Translations under genes and position numbers: made by a program
DNA from: Nostoc sp. FACHB-892
GTDB taxonomy: Bacteria; Cyanobacteriota; Cyanobacteriia; Cyanobacteriales; Nostocaceae
DNA length: 64,000 nt
Assembly: GCF_014698795.1 (NCBI RefSeq)
Contig: NZ_JACJTR010000001.1
Location: 372,001-436,000 of the forward strand
Reading direction: 5' to 3'
Shown: positions 8,732 through 18,056 of the stretch, piece after piece
Position numbering within the stretch: position 1 is the first letter of the stretch
How the letters are laid out: each line of letters begins with the position of its first letter
Notes under the pieces: generated by a model
Told to the model about the DNA's origin: nothing
Database searches by the model: none
Seen by the model: the letters and a program-made list of their open reading frames with translations, nothing else

Positions 8732-9565
8732 TTAGCCACGAGTCGGTTCAACCCTTGCAAAAAATAGACCGCGAATCTTAACTTCTTTAGGTTCGCCAGC
8801 ACCTAAATCTGTATCAGATGGCTGTTCGCTCTCGAAAGTACCAGCAATCTCACCACTAGAGCTATCGACTTTAGCGATTTGCAAAGAAATCTTACCATTA
8901 AGATTTTCAGCACGCTTGACGTTAGTGCGGGTAAGTTGTTCATCATCCGCTTGGGCGGGGAGAGCCACGGCATTATCGTAGCCACTAACGACACCACGAC
9001 CCTTTGGATCTAAGAAAGCAGCACCACGGTAAGAAGGAACTTTGAAGGTGCCTTCAAAGTCCGTGGAGGTGTTAATACTGCTCAAACTTGGTTGGGTTTG
9101 AGCAACCAAGTCTTTGATGGTAAAGAGGAAAGGTACTCGCTCACCACCAGGAAGTTGCACAGTAATGGCTTGGAAGTCAAGACCATCAGTTTCCACAAAG
9201 GTCAAGCTATTATCTGGGTTGATTTTTAGGTTGCCTTGTACCTGATCAATGGTGGAGGTGTATCTAGTCAACAATTTGCCAGCAACAAATTCTGCTTCTT
9301 GGCGTTTATTAGCAGGTTCTTCTTTGATAAAGAAACTAGTTGGTTCTAAGCAAAGTTCTTTGATGGCATAAGACTGGCTAGAATCAATGGGAATGGAACC
9401 ACGGCTTGTTTCTGCTAGTTGGGGGCATTTGTTAGCCAAGCCAGTGCCGCGAATTTGATCGTAGGTGAGTACATCTCTACTACTAGTAACAGGAGCATCA
9501 CTACAAGCAGTTATTAGCCCCAGGCACAAAGCCAAGAATGCAACAATTAAAGCGCGATACCTCAT
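8732..9565 (-). CDS. psbO: Photosystem II manganese-stabilising protein PsbO
   Basis: PsbO is the 33-kDa extrinsic lumenal protein that shields and stabilises the Mn4Ca cluster of photosystem II. Residues 1-20 (MRYRALIVAFLALCLGLITAC) are an export signal with a lipobox-like LITAC. The mature part shows family signatures LTYDQIRGTGLANKCPQL near the N-terminus, SYAIKELCLEPTSF with the second conserved Cys, and a C-terminal KIRGLFFARVEP. The ATG at 9563-9565 was chosen over an in-frame site 18 bases upstream because GAGG lies 7 bases before it and because PsbO usually begins at MRYRA. Length (277 aa) is normal. Confidence 0.97.
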   Translation of the reverse strand: MRYRALIVAFLALCLGLITACSDAPVTSSRDVLTYDQIRGTGLANKCPQLAETSRGSIPIDSSQSYAIKELCLEPTSFFIKEEPANKRQEAEFVAGKLLTRYTSTIDQVQGNLKINPDNSLTFVETDGLDFQAITVQLPGGERVPFLFTIKDLVAQTQPSLSSINTSTDFEGTFKVPSYRGAAFLDPKGRGVVSGYDNAVALPAQADDEQLTRTNVKRAENLNGKISLQIAKVDSSSGEIAGTFESEQPSDTDLGAGEPKEVKIRGLFFARVEPTRG

Positions 9566-10395
9566 GGTCAACCTCAATCTCAAAAATTAATATCTAAGTT
9601 GTAAAACTGCATCGAAGCTTTGATCTCTGACGAGAAGCCATCCTTTATCGAACACTGCGTTGCTCTGATTGCAGGAGTTGAAACAAGTGTCCAAGCGTAT
9701 AGGTTGGAAGTCGCCACTCAAAATTTTCTCTGCTAAACGTAGTTAAACGTGTCGCTCTCTTGAGCTTGGGGTGTGAGAAGCCCCAGACTAAGTACACTGC
9801 ATCCATTTTGGATGTGTGTTATTAGGGGAGCAAAAAACCAGCAGTTTTACTGTTGGTGGCATTTGTTAGATTTGGGCGGGTGGATGAGTAAGCCCCACAC
9901 AGAGCGGCATAAGTACTTGTCTCAAAGAGTGCGAAGAGGGGTGTCTGCTTCACACTTTGCTTTTGCCATAGACAAAAGCAGCATCGCCCAAGTCTTTTTG
10001 TATCATGTATGTGACGCTACTACATACAGCCCATTGTTTGATAGGGAAATCAGCCAGATCATACGATTTTTTTTAACTCAAAATCAAAGTACTCTTAATC
10101 AAAAAAGTCTCCTTATGATCACATCTAGCTGCTGTGGAGGCTATGGTAAAGGTTACTACGCTCTTTTACGAGTGATCGCAATTGCGTTTGATAAAGATAC
10201 AAATCTAGTTATATTCATCCCTTACTTACGTGAGTCAGGGGATAGGGGACATGGGAACTCCAGAAAAAACCTATATAGAAACCTACAGAAGCTTCATTTC
10301 CTTTATTCTTTATCTAGAGCAACTACTGACAAACTAGGGAAAATTAAAAATCTCCGGTAAATTTGAGTTGGCCTCATTTATACGGAAAGGATGGC
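9566..10395. other. Long intergenic region upstream of psbO
   Basis: This holds the leftward psbO promoter. A rightward open frame at 9773-10360 exists, but it starts at a non-ATG codon, has odd composition and no recognisable domain, so I do not call it a gene. No repeats or RNA genes were seen. Confidence 0.4.
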
Positions 10396-10743
10396 ATGAA
10401 CGATAATAAAAATCTTGAATCAGGAGAGTTGTCCTGTAAACTGCAAGCGATCGCAACTGTGGTGTATGATGCAGTTCAAGGTTGTCAAGGCGATAGTGTG
10501 GCTCTTTTGGCAATGCTTAGGCAGTTGGAGCATTTACACCGAGAGATCCGGGATGGGGTTTTTCAAGAGAGTTTGCCTGTTAACCGCCGGCAGCTCTACT
10601 CACTACTGAAAGATATTGAGTCTGAGGGAGGCTGGCCTTATATTGAGCGCATGAGACTACAAGCCTTTTTAGCGAATTTGCCACAAGAGGATCCCGCAGA
10701 AAATAATTATGAAGTTTTGGAGAGCGATCGCTCATGCGGCTGA
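10396..10743 (+). CDS. Small conserved cyanobacterial protein of unknown function
   Basis: A 115-residue soluble protein (MNDNKNLESGEL...). It is mostly helical in appearance, with AIATVVYDAVQGCQGDSVALLAMLRQLEHLHREIRDG, then a central segment ending in WPYIERMRLQAFLANL. I do not recognise a domain. An upstream TTG at 10363 is in frame, but the ATG at 10396 has GGAAAGG 5 bases before it and is the better start. The frame ends in a HIP1-containing tail, and a strong hairpin follows. It stands alone between psbO and the STAND gene, transcribed towards the latter. Confidence 0.65.
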   Translation: MNDNKNLESGELSCKLQAIATVVYDAVQGCQGDSVALLAMLRQLEHLHREIRDGVFQESLPVNRRQLYSLLKDIESEGGWPYIERMRLQAFLANLPQEDPAENNYEVLESDRSCG

Positions 10744-10787
10744 TCAACTCAAAATAATTTTCTAGCTTTGAATTAACAACTCTGATC

Positions 10788-10829
10788 GCCTCATCAACCG
10801 CTAAACCAAGAGCGGTTGTCTATTGAGGC
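10788..10829. terminator. Shared hairpin between convergent genes
   Basis: Inner stem CAACCGCT (10795-10802) with AGCGGTTG (10811-10818), and outer stem GCCTCA with TGAGGC. It lies between the stops of the genes at 10396-10743 (+) and 10845-15872 (-), so it can serve both. No long U-tract is present. Confidence 0.55.
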
Positions 10830-10844
10830 TTCAAGAATTCGTAA

Positions 10845-13800
10845 TTAAAGAGGATTTTTACTGGTTATGCTATCACAAAGAAGGCGATCGCGCTTTTCAA
10901 GATTGCGGTTGTGCTTGAGGTAATCGCCCACCCAGTTGCAACCACGAACAAGCAGATCATCAAGATTTAAATTCCACAGAATTATCGTGTTGTCATCACT
11001 AGCTGATGCTAATGTTTGGCCATCTGGGCTAAAACTGACACTTAATACTGCACTGCTATGCCCACTGAGACTTTTAATTAATTTGCCTTCACGGCTCCAG
11101 AGTTTCACTGTACTATCCCAACTGGCGGCGGCTAGCAATTCACCATTGGGACTGAAAGTCACGGCATTAACGCTATCGCTATACCCCTTTAATAAGGTTT
11201 TTAATAACGTACCATCCCGTCGCCACAGTTTTACGGTGTTATCCCAGCTAGCGGAAGCCAGTAACTCGTCAGTGGGGCTAAAGCTGACACCTAACACCCA
11301 ACTATCATGGGGCGAAAAGGTCTTGAGCAAAGTTCCATCTCGACTCCATAGTTTTACAGTTTGGTCATCACTGGCAGAGGCTAGAACCTGGTTATCAGGG
11401 CTGAAATTTACGCTATTTACCCAACCCTGATGCCCCACTAAGGTTTTGAGCAACTTCCCTTCACGGTTCCAGAGCTTCACTGTTTTATCTTTACTAGCTG
11501 ATGCCAAAAACTGACCATCAGGGCTGAAACTCACACTCATTACACTATCAGTATGTCCGTAGAGAGTCATGATTAAAGTACCGTCAAGCCGCCAAAGTTT
11601 TACAGTTTTGTCATAGCTTCCTGAGGCTAGCATTTCACCTTTGGGGTCAAAACTGACACTAGGAACTTGGCTTGTGTGCCCTACTAAAGTTTTGTAAAGT
11701 CGGGTTTTGACTTCGCCATTATTGGTGTATCTTTGCCAGAGTTTGACAGTGCGATCGCGGCTACCAGAAGCTAGCATCTGACCGTCCGGACTCCAAGCAA
11801 CGCTTAAAACTCGCTTACGATGCCCTTGAAGAATAGAGGCTGCTGGGGCATCTAAACTCCATAGTTTCACGCTTTTGTCGGAACTTGCTGAGGCCAGCAA
11901 TTTGTTATTTGGACTAAAAGCGATGCTGAGAACATCATCGCTGTGTCCTTTGAAGGTTTTAAGTAAAGTACCACTGATACTCCAGAGGTTTATAGTATTG
12001 TCTTCACCTGCGGAAGCTAACCTTTTACTATCGGAACTAAAGCTCAAACTCCAGACTGTACCATTATGCTCCCGTAAAGTTTTGTAAGGACGAAAGTCAA
12101 AACCGTCTTTAGTACTCTTACTCTCTCGCCGCCAAAGTTTTACTGTCTTGTCTCGACCTGTTGACGCCAAAAATTTACCGTCCGGGCTGAAAACAGCTAC
12201 AATCACACCCTGTTGATGTCCCTGCAAAGTTGTAACGAAGCTACCGTCTCGTCGCCAGATTTTCACTGTCTTGTCGTCGCTGGCCGAGGCAATGAATTGA
12301 CCATCAGGGCTAAAGTTTACCCAGTTAACCCACCCTTGATGTCCCCTCAATATTTTGACTAAGCTACCGTCTTTGCGCCAGATTTTTACGGTTTTATCCT
12401 TATTGCCAGTAGCTAACAACTCACCATCAGGGCTGAAATTAACGCTATAAACCCAATCTTCATTTCCTTTAAGGGTTTTATACGGCTTGAGGCCAAATTC
12501 ACCTGTAACCGGGTTTTTGTGCCAGATTTGAATTGTTTTGTCGAGGCTGGCGGAGGCTAGGGTTTGACCATCCGGGCTGAAACTTAGACAAGTGATAGCA
12601 TCAGTGTGACCTTTGAGGATTTGGAGTAAGGTACCGTCAGGACGCCAAATTTTCACCATTCGATCAAGGCTTCCGGAGGCTAGGGTTTGACCATCTGGGC
12701 TGAAAGTGACTCCCCAGGCAATATCAGTGTGCCCTTCTAGGCGGTTAATCTCTGTTACCCTATAAACTGCCTGTTCCAAGGCTGTTACTACCCGCATTCG
12801 GGTATCTGGTTGCACAATCTCTGCTTGTTTAAGCCCTCTCCAAGCCCGCAAACCTTCTAATAATGCATCAAACTCTTTATTAGAGGCAAATAAAGCTTCG
12901 CTAGCAGCAGTAATCGCACTAATCTTTAGGTTGGTTTCGCTGCGTTCAGCTCGTAGAGTTTGGCGAACTGCTGCTCTTTTTTGCAAGTCGGCTTGCCACC
13001 ATAATGCTCCTATTGTTCCTCCCATGATTGCCAGCACTGCGCCTGCTACCCGTGCTTCCCGCAGCCGCCGTTGCAATACTAAATTGAGTTGCTTTTGGCT
13101 AAGTTGTTGGGCAACTTCAGCTTTAGTTTTTTCAAGTTTAATTTTTTCTAATTTGGCGAGCATACCATAATTATTCTTTTGGCGAACTGGTTCAACTAAA
13201 TAATCGTGAACTAGTTGGTAACGATCGCCTAACTCTTCTCTGACTCGCAACACCAACCCCGAACCCACCAATATTTCTAAAATCAGTTCCTCAACTATGT
13301 CAAATCCTGATATTTTGTCTAGCTCATGATTATTAACTAATGCAGCCGCTAAATCAGCTTTAGTTTTTAATGGTCGCGTCCCCTTTTCATCAGTTAACTC
13401 AAATAATAATTTCCAACTTAACTCTTCGTTTTCCTGACCGCAGTCTTTGATAACTTCTTCAAGCCAGCGTTCCACCAATTTTGCCGAGCCGCCGCAAAGC
13501 TTATATTGTGCAAGTGTGGTAATATTTTCTATTTGTAGTTGAGCGCCGACTATTTGTAATTCAATTGGGTGTACTTCGTCTAGTTCTCCTGTTAAATCCT
13601 GGACTAATTGATTAGTTAGTTCATCACTTAGTTCATAATGTGAACGTTGAGTTAAACTGTGAATTATGGCTTTAGCATCCTGGCTAGAGAATTTTCCTAA
13701 ATAGTAGCGAATGTCTTTATCAAGAATATTTTTATTAATTATTCCTAAATCATATGCTCCTGTACTATTTTTTTGGCTTAAACGTTCAAATTCTAACAAG

Positions 13801-15872
13801 TAATGTAAATAATCTTCCCTTAATGAAAGAATAATTTTGACAAATGAAATATTTAAACATTCACTGAAAAACTTATAAAATTCTATTCTTTGCGCGGGAG
13901 CATTACTAACAAAGAAGAATTCTTCAAACTGATCTAAAATAATAATTATTGTATAATTCGACTCAGCCGCTAATCGAATTCTTTCGAGTAGCATCGTAGG
14001 CGTAGAATTCAAATTAACCGATATTCCTGTGTGTGCCAGCGCTTGGTTTACAATACTGCTTAAGACTGTAATCCAATCAGTGTAAACAGACAAAACAACA
14101 GGTATAGGAATACGTTCACCTATAGCTTTTCCCATAAGTGCTGGGACTAAACCAGCTTTGAGAATTGAACTTTTGCCCACACCTGATGGTCCATAAATTA
14201 CTGTGAGTTTGTAGTCAGCGCGGGTAATTCTTTCAATTAAGCGATTGACATCTTGCTGCCGTCCAGAAGCAGATATTTCTTGGGCAACTCCCTCAGGAAT
14301 AAATGGTATTTTTTGAGGTTCTAATGCTGGGTTAATTCTAGAGCGTTGCGGCTGCAATTGGCCTGCACCGATGAAAGCACGAAAGCCATACTGATGTTCT
14401 ATTTTAATTTTTTCTTGTTTCAGCTTAAAGGCTTCTGTATAGTCGTGACGCTCAAAAAAGTAAAGCGATCGCAGTTCCTCTAAAATCTCTAAGTAAAGTG
14501 ATGGTTGATGTTGTGGCTCACAAACTACCCTCGCCCATTCCAAGTTATTGATAGCCTCCTCCCATTCTCCCAGATGCAGCTGTGTACGTGCTAGCAAAAG
14601 GAGATACCAACTTTCTTGTCGTCGTCTTCGGAAAGCATCTCGCAGAGAAATTTGTATTACTTCTTCGGAAATAGAAAGTGCTGTATTCGCTAATTCATGA
14701 GCTAGTACCCAATTCGACTCAGAAGCTGCCACATTTGCTAAAAAGCCATAATTTTGAGCAACTTGTGCAGGAGTTCCATAATTTTTATGTAGATTTAATG
14801 ACTTTTGAGCTAATTCTTTTAATTCATCCCAGGCTTGTAAACGTTGCAGCATTTCACAAGCAGGCAAAATAAATTTAGCAACTAAGTCTTCTCTTTGTAC
14901 CTCTTCCAATATTTCTAGGCATTGTTTAAACCACAACAGAGCATGTTGGCAATAGCTACTATTAGTATTGTGGTATAAATCTGCCATTCGGTGATAGCAC
15001 AGCCCCAAATGGAATAGTACTATTGCTTGCTTGAGTAAAGATGAGGGAAGGCTAGGGTGATGAATCTCCCACCCTGCTACTCTGTTTGTTTCCTGCTGCC
15101 ACAACGCTAGGCTTCTTTGATAATTAACTAAAGCACCATTAATTTGATCGTTGGCATATTTATCTCGTCCTAACACAAATTCTAAACTAGCTTCTAATCC
15201 TGGCGTTAATTGAACGCCATGCAAGCGCAGCAAATCATTACGGGCTGATTCTATTTCGTGGCGATGTTGTGACTTAGGATCTAAATCTAAGGAAGCATTA
15301 GATAAAAATGTTTCAGCACCTGCTTCTAAAACTTTAGCAAATAGAGATTCTGCCTCTTGGTGGATCAAAGCAATTAAATCTGATTTGGCCATTTCAAATT
15401 TAATAGTGGTTGCAGCCCAGCTTTTGAAATCAGGCGCTAATCTTGAAAGCAATGATGCGACTTCATCTTGTAGCCACAACACCACTGGAAATGGAAAAGT
15501 CGCGGCATAGATATCTCGCGCTTGGTTGATGCCTGTAAGTAAGTTTTCAAGGTCGATAATTGACTCAATACCAAAAACCATAACAGCAGATGGCAAAGTG
15601 TCTGTAAGGACGGCAGGATTATCGAGAGATAGTTCTGAGACTATTGTGCTGTGTAAAGAAGTAGTTGATGGATTGAGAACAATTTCTCTGATATTGATGT
15701 CTTTGCTGATGGAGCGAATATTTTCTAAAGTTTGCTCACGTAATTGCCTATAGTTACACCGAACTAAAATTAGGGCAAATTGACCTTCGGAGAGCGCGAT
15801 CGCTCTAATCAGTCTTTGGAGAGTATGCTGATTTTCTTTGGTGTAAGAGTGTAGTTGCTTATGATTATTCAT
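10845..15872 (-). CDS. STAND-type NTPase with 14 WD40 repeats
   Basis: A 1675-residue predicted signalling ATPase. Residues 1-200 form a globular domain I cannot name (FALILVRCNYRQLREQ...). Residues about 220-490 are helical and TPR-like. A STAND NTPase core follows, with Walker A GPSGVGKSS near 560 and Walker B IIIILDQFEEF near 650. After a winged-helix-like stretch come a coiled segment and one hydrophobic segment (VAGAVLAIMGGTIGALWW, near 940). The C-terminal 620 residues are 14 WD40 repeats (GH ... SPDGQxLASASxDxTVKLW), enough for two seven-bladed propellers. STAND proteins act as signal-gated switches in conflict and programmed-death pathways. A partner ATPase gene lies 162 bases upstream. 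No obvious effector domain is visible unless it is the N-terminal one. Confidence 0.9.
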   Translation of the reverse strand: MNNHKQLHSYTKENQHTLQRLIRAIALSEGQFALILVRCNYRQLREQTLENIRSISKDINIREIVLNPSTTSLHSTIVSELSLDNPAVLTDTLPSAVMVFGIESIIDLENLLTGINQARDIYAATFPFPVVLWLQDEVASLLSRLAPDFKSWAATTIKFEMAKSDLIALIHQEAESLFAKVLEAGAETFLSNASLDLDPKSQHRHEIESARNDLLRLHGVQLTPGLEASLEFVLGRDKYANDQINGALVNYQRSLALWQQETNRVAGWEIHHPSLPSSLLKQAIVLFHLGLCYHRMADLYHNTNSSYCQHALLWFKQCLEILEEVQREDLVAKFILPACEMLQRLQAWDELKELAQKSLNLHKNYGTPAQVAQNYGFLANVAASESNWVLAHELANTALSISEEVIQISLRDAFRRRRQESWYLLLLARTQLHLGEWEEAINNLEWARVVCEPQHQPSLYLEILEELRSLYFFERHDYTEAFKLKQEKIKIEHQYGFRAFIGAGQLQPQRSRINPALEPQKIPFIPEGVAQEISASGRQQDVNRLIERITRADYKLTVIYGPSGVGKSSILKAGLVPALMGKAIGERIPIPVVLSVYTDWITVLSSIVNQALAHTGISVNLNSTPTMLLERIRLAAESNYTIIIILDQFEEFFFVSNAPAQRIEFYKFFSECLNISFVKIILSLREDYLHYLLEFERLSQKNSTGAYDLGIINKNILDKDIRYYLGKFSSQDAKAIIHSLTQRSHYELSDELTNQLVQDLTGELDEVHPIELQIVGAQLQIENITTLAQYKLCGGSAKLVERWLEEVIKDCGQENEELSWKLLFELTDEKGTRPLKTKADLAAALVNNHELDKISGFDIVEELILEILVGSGLVLRVREELGDRYQLVHDYLVEPVRQKNNYGMLAKLEKIKLEKTKAEVAQQLSQKQLNLVLQRRLREARVAGAVLAIMGGTIGALWWQADLQKRAAVRQTLRAERSETNLKISAITAASEALFASNKEFDALLEGLRAWRGLKQAEIVQPDTRMRVVTALEQAVYRVTEINRLEGHTDIAWGVTFSPDGQTLASGSLDRMVKIWRPDGTLLQILKGHTDAITCLSFSPDGQTLASASLDKTIQIWHKNPVTGEFGLKPYKTLKGNEDWVYSVNFSPDGELLATGNKDKTVKIWRKDGSLVKILRGHQGWVNWVNFSPDGQFIASASDDKTVKIWRRDGSFVTTLQGHQQGVIVAVFSPDGKFLASTGRDKTVKLWRRESKSTKDGFDFRPYKTLREHNGTVWSLSFSSDSKRLASAGEDNTINLWSISGTLLKTFKGHSDDVLSIAFSPNNKLLASASSDKSVKLWSLDAPAASILQGHRKRVLSVAWSPDGQMLASGSRDRTVKLWQRYTNNGEVKTRLYKTLVGHTSQVPSVSFDPKGEMLASGSYDKTVKLWRLDGTLIMTLYGHTDSVMSVSFSPDGQFLASASKDKTVKLWNREGKLLKTLVGHQGWVNSVNFSPDNQVLASASDDQTVKLWSRDGTLLKTFSPHDSWVLGVSFSPTDELLASASWDNTVKLWRRDGTLLKTLLKGYSDSVNAVTFSPNGELLAAASWDSTVKLWSREGKLIKSLSGHSSAVLSVSFSPDGQTLASASDDNTIILWNLNLDDLLVRGCNWVGDYLKHNRNLEKRDRLLCDSITSKNPL

Positions 15873-15879
15873 TGTTTAT

Positions 15880-16032
15880 AGGGCATTGGGCACTTGTACT
15901 GAGCGTACTCCTAGCTCGAAGCAAGCTACGCGTAGCGTCTTGTAGAGAAGTATTGGACATGGGGGATGGGGCATTGGTCATTAATCCAATGGCAGAGGAC
16001 ACAGGACTAATGACTAATGACTTACCCAGCAC
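15880..16032. repeat. Short repeats between the two NTPase genes
   Basis: The spacer holds heptamer-type runs (GGGCATTGGGCAC near 15883, ACTAATGACTAATGAC near 16005) and the palindrome GCTACGCGTAGC near 15925, a motif of dispersed Nostoc repeats. No gene is supported here, and the repeats are the likely reason for the spacer between two otherwise adjacent genes. Confidence 0.5.
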
Positions 16033-16034
16033 TG

Positions 16035-17366
16035 TTACTTGTTTTGTTGCCAAGCAAAGACTTTTTCTGTTTCTGCTAAGGCTGGACTGATGCCGAACCA
16101 GCGCCCTAGAGGATCACGATATTCAAACAGATACATACTTCGCAGTAAACTTTGGTAGTCAGACTCACCTTTAACTCTCTGCTGCTGCACCACTTCAAAC
16201 AATAATTCCCACTGGGATTCATCAATAGCTAATAGCAGATCGTCGCGGTAGTCCTTAATTACGGCTTCTAAGCAGTCTCTAGAAAAAGGTGGATCTTGTC
16301 GTTGCAGGCAACTATAAAGTAAACCCAATAAATTACGAATGTGGCCACCGCTAACGCGACATAGACGATCCAAGGTTTGGGAGTGATCGAATAATTCTGT
16401 AATTAATGAAAGCCTTCCATTCAAAGGAACTTCTGGAAAAGCTCTTGCTAAGACTAACTGGCGGACTAGTGACATACCTGGTTCGTAGTCACTGCCATCT
16501 CTTTGGCGCACTAATACCATCGGCAGTACTTTTGGCGCAATCCCTCCCCCCAGACGATTTTTCAGTGTCTCGTACTCATTGGAGAAAATTAACGTTAGGG
16601 GAATGGTGTAAACTAGGTGGCATTTGAGTCGGCGTAACTGTTCGCCTCGGTCGATGAAGAGATATTCCGGTTGCGATCGCCCCGATGCTAGGGGACGCAT
16701 ATCGACTCGATCCAAATTATCTACAATCACTACCAGCCCTTTTTGACCCCGCAGCTTTAGCTGTTCAACAGCTTTTTCTAAAATTTCTTCGTTAATCGCT
16801 TGCAAAATACTATTGGTACGTGGCTCCAAATATTGCCTCAGTTGATTCCGCATCTGGGTGCTATCTTTAGTTTTGGCGGTAATTTTGGCAATACCCAAGG
16901 ACAACTCTGCTTGTCCAGAAAGCTCTATGGGGCTTTGCAAAAAATCGCCTACTTCTTTAAACAAATTGGTAAAGTAACCAGGTTTAAGTTTGATGCTAAT
17001 CGCTTCTAAACTAGCACTGACTTGACGGGCTACACTCAGCAAAATATCGCTGACATCAATATCTGCCATATCTAAGTCTTGACTGGACTCAAAATAAACT
17101 ACATGAAATCCCGCCAATTCTAGTTCTGTCTTCAGGCGCTGCAATTCTGTTGACTTACCGCAGCCAATGTGACCCGTAAATAACTGGCAGGTTGGCTCAT
17201 CAGGAGAAATCCGAATGATAGTCCGTTGCAATTCTTCCACAATTTTGCAACCACGGACATCGGCAAAATCTATGTAATACTGGCGATCTAGCACGTTACT
17301 TATATTAAGCGTGTAACTTGGGTTACAGGCTTTATAAAAACGTGACAGATTTAATGTCGTTTTCAT
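16035..17366 (-). CDS. AAA-type P-loop ATPase, probable partner of the STAND protein
   Basis: A 443-residue soluble NTPase. Walker A GHIGCGKSTE lies near residue 65 and Walker B GLVVIVDNLDRV near 200. A lid and winged-helix-like C-terminus include RVSGGHIRNLLGLLYSCLQ. The resemblance is to AAA/Orc-like and KAP-type ATPases annotated only as P-loop NTPases. I chose the ATG at 17364-17366 (MKTTLNLSRFYKACNPSYT) because the 20 residues before it are encoded by a low-complexity tandem repeat (TYTSTYTSIY). It is on the same strand and just upstream of the WD40 STAND gene, so the two are probably co-expressed. Function is unknown. Confidence 0.82.
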   Translation of the reverse strand: MKTTLNLSRFYKACNPSYTLNISNVLDRQYYIDFADVRGCKIVEELQRTIIRISPDEPTCQLFTGHIGCGKSTELQRLKTELELAGFHVVYFESSQDLDMADIDVSDILLSVARQVSASLEAISIKLKPGYFTNLFKEVGDFLQSPIELSGQAELSLGIAKITAKTKDSTQMRNQLRQYLEPRTNSILQAINEEILEKAVEQLKLRGQKGLVVIVDNLDRVDMRPLASGRSQPEYLFIDRGEQLRRLKCHLVYTIPLTLIFSNEYETLKNRLGGGIAPKVLPMVLVRQRDGSDYEPGMSLVRQLVLARAFPEVPLNGRLSLITELFDHSQTLDRLCRVSGGHIRNLLGLLYSCLQRQDPPFSRDCLEAVIKDYRDDLLLAIDESQWELLFEVVQQQRVKGESDYQSLLRSMYLFEYRDPLGRWFGISPALAETEKVFAWQQNK

Positions 17367-17402
17367 GTATATGGAGGTGTATGTAGATGTGTAGGTAGAT
17401 GC
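17367..17402. repeat. Degenerate tandem repeat at the ATPase 5' end
   Basis: Units of about 6 bases (TGTATG, TAGATG, TGTAGG, TAGATG) run directly up to the chosen start codon. On the coding strand no Shine-Dalgarno sequence is present in this stretch. Confidence 0.5.
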
Positions 17403-18056
17403 AGTTAATTCGTATTTTTTATACAAAAAATCTCTAGCCGGGATGTAAGCATACGATTAATTCGCAAGTTGGTAGTTCTTGCAAAAGACAGCACTTATTA
17501 CAGATCACTGTCAGTAGTACGGTAGAGATTTAGTTGACCCTAATAACCTTAAGCATATCTGTCCTTTTTACACCTGCTATTGAGGTTTTGACAATCTGTA
17601 GCTTTTACTTGACCTAGCACAAACTTTTAGAACTTAGTAAGTCAGTAAAAAAAACTACTAAATTATCATGGTTCTCAGTTCGTATAGCTGATGAGGCAGA
17701 ACTGGTATTAATTATAGCAAGGTACACAGAGATCGAGGAATATTTGTTTATCACTTCATATTCTATTTGTCAAGAAAACAAAATTATAAATATCTAAATT
17801 AAGACTTTGTAACCTTTAGGCAAGAAATCTTTGATGATCGCTTGTCGAAAAGACTACACTCAGTTAAAAATGGACACCGGAAACTTTAATTGGAATAATG
17901 GCTAGCGCCACGATTTTTGTGTAGTTACTGTAAAGTGTTACTAAAAATAAAAAAAGTCTTGAGGAGAGAGGCTAACAGATGTTAACAGTGTTTACTGAAA
18001 TTAATAATGATATGAGGGCATCAAGGAATTTGAACTGCAATCAGAAAGGGGTTTAA
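17403..18056. other. Divergent intergenic region between ATPase and ftsQ
   Basis: About 650 bases without a convincing ORF. It should contain the leftward ATPase promoter and the rightward ftsQ promoter. The ftsQ ribosome site AAAGGGG ends about 5 bases before its ATG. Nothing else recognisable was seen. Confidence 0.45.

Noticed and set aside
9773..10360. 195-codon open frame upstream of the small gene at 10396
   Set aside because: Non-ATG start, no ribosome site, erratic composition and no recognisable domain; it lies in the psbO upstream region.
10936..11430. Repetitive plus-strand frames opposite the WD40 region
   Set aside because: The periodicity comes from the WD40 repeats on the other strand.
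15880..16032. Repeats between the NTPase genes as a CRISPR array
   Set aside because: Units are heptamers without regular spacers.
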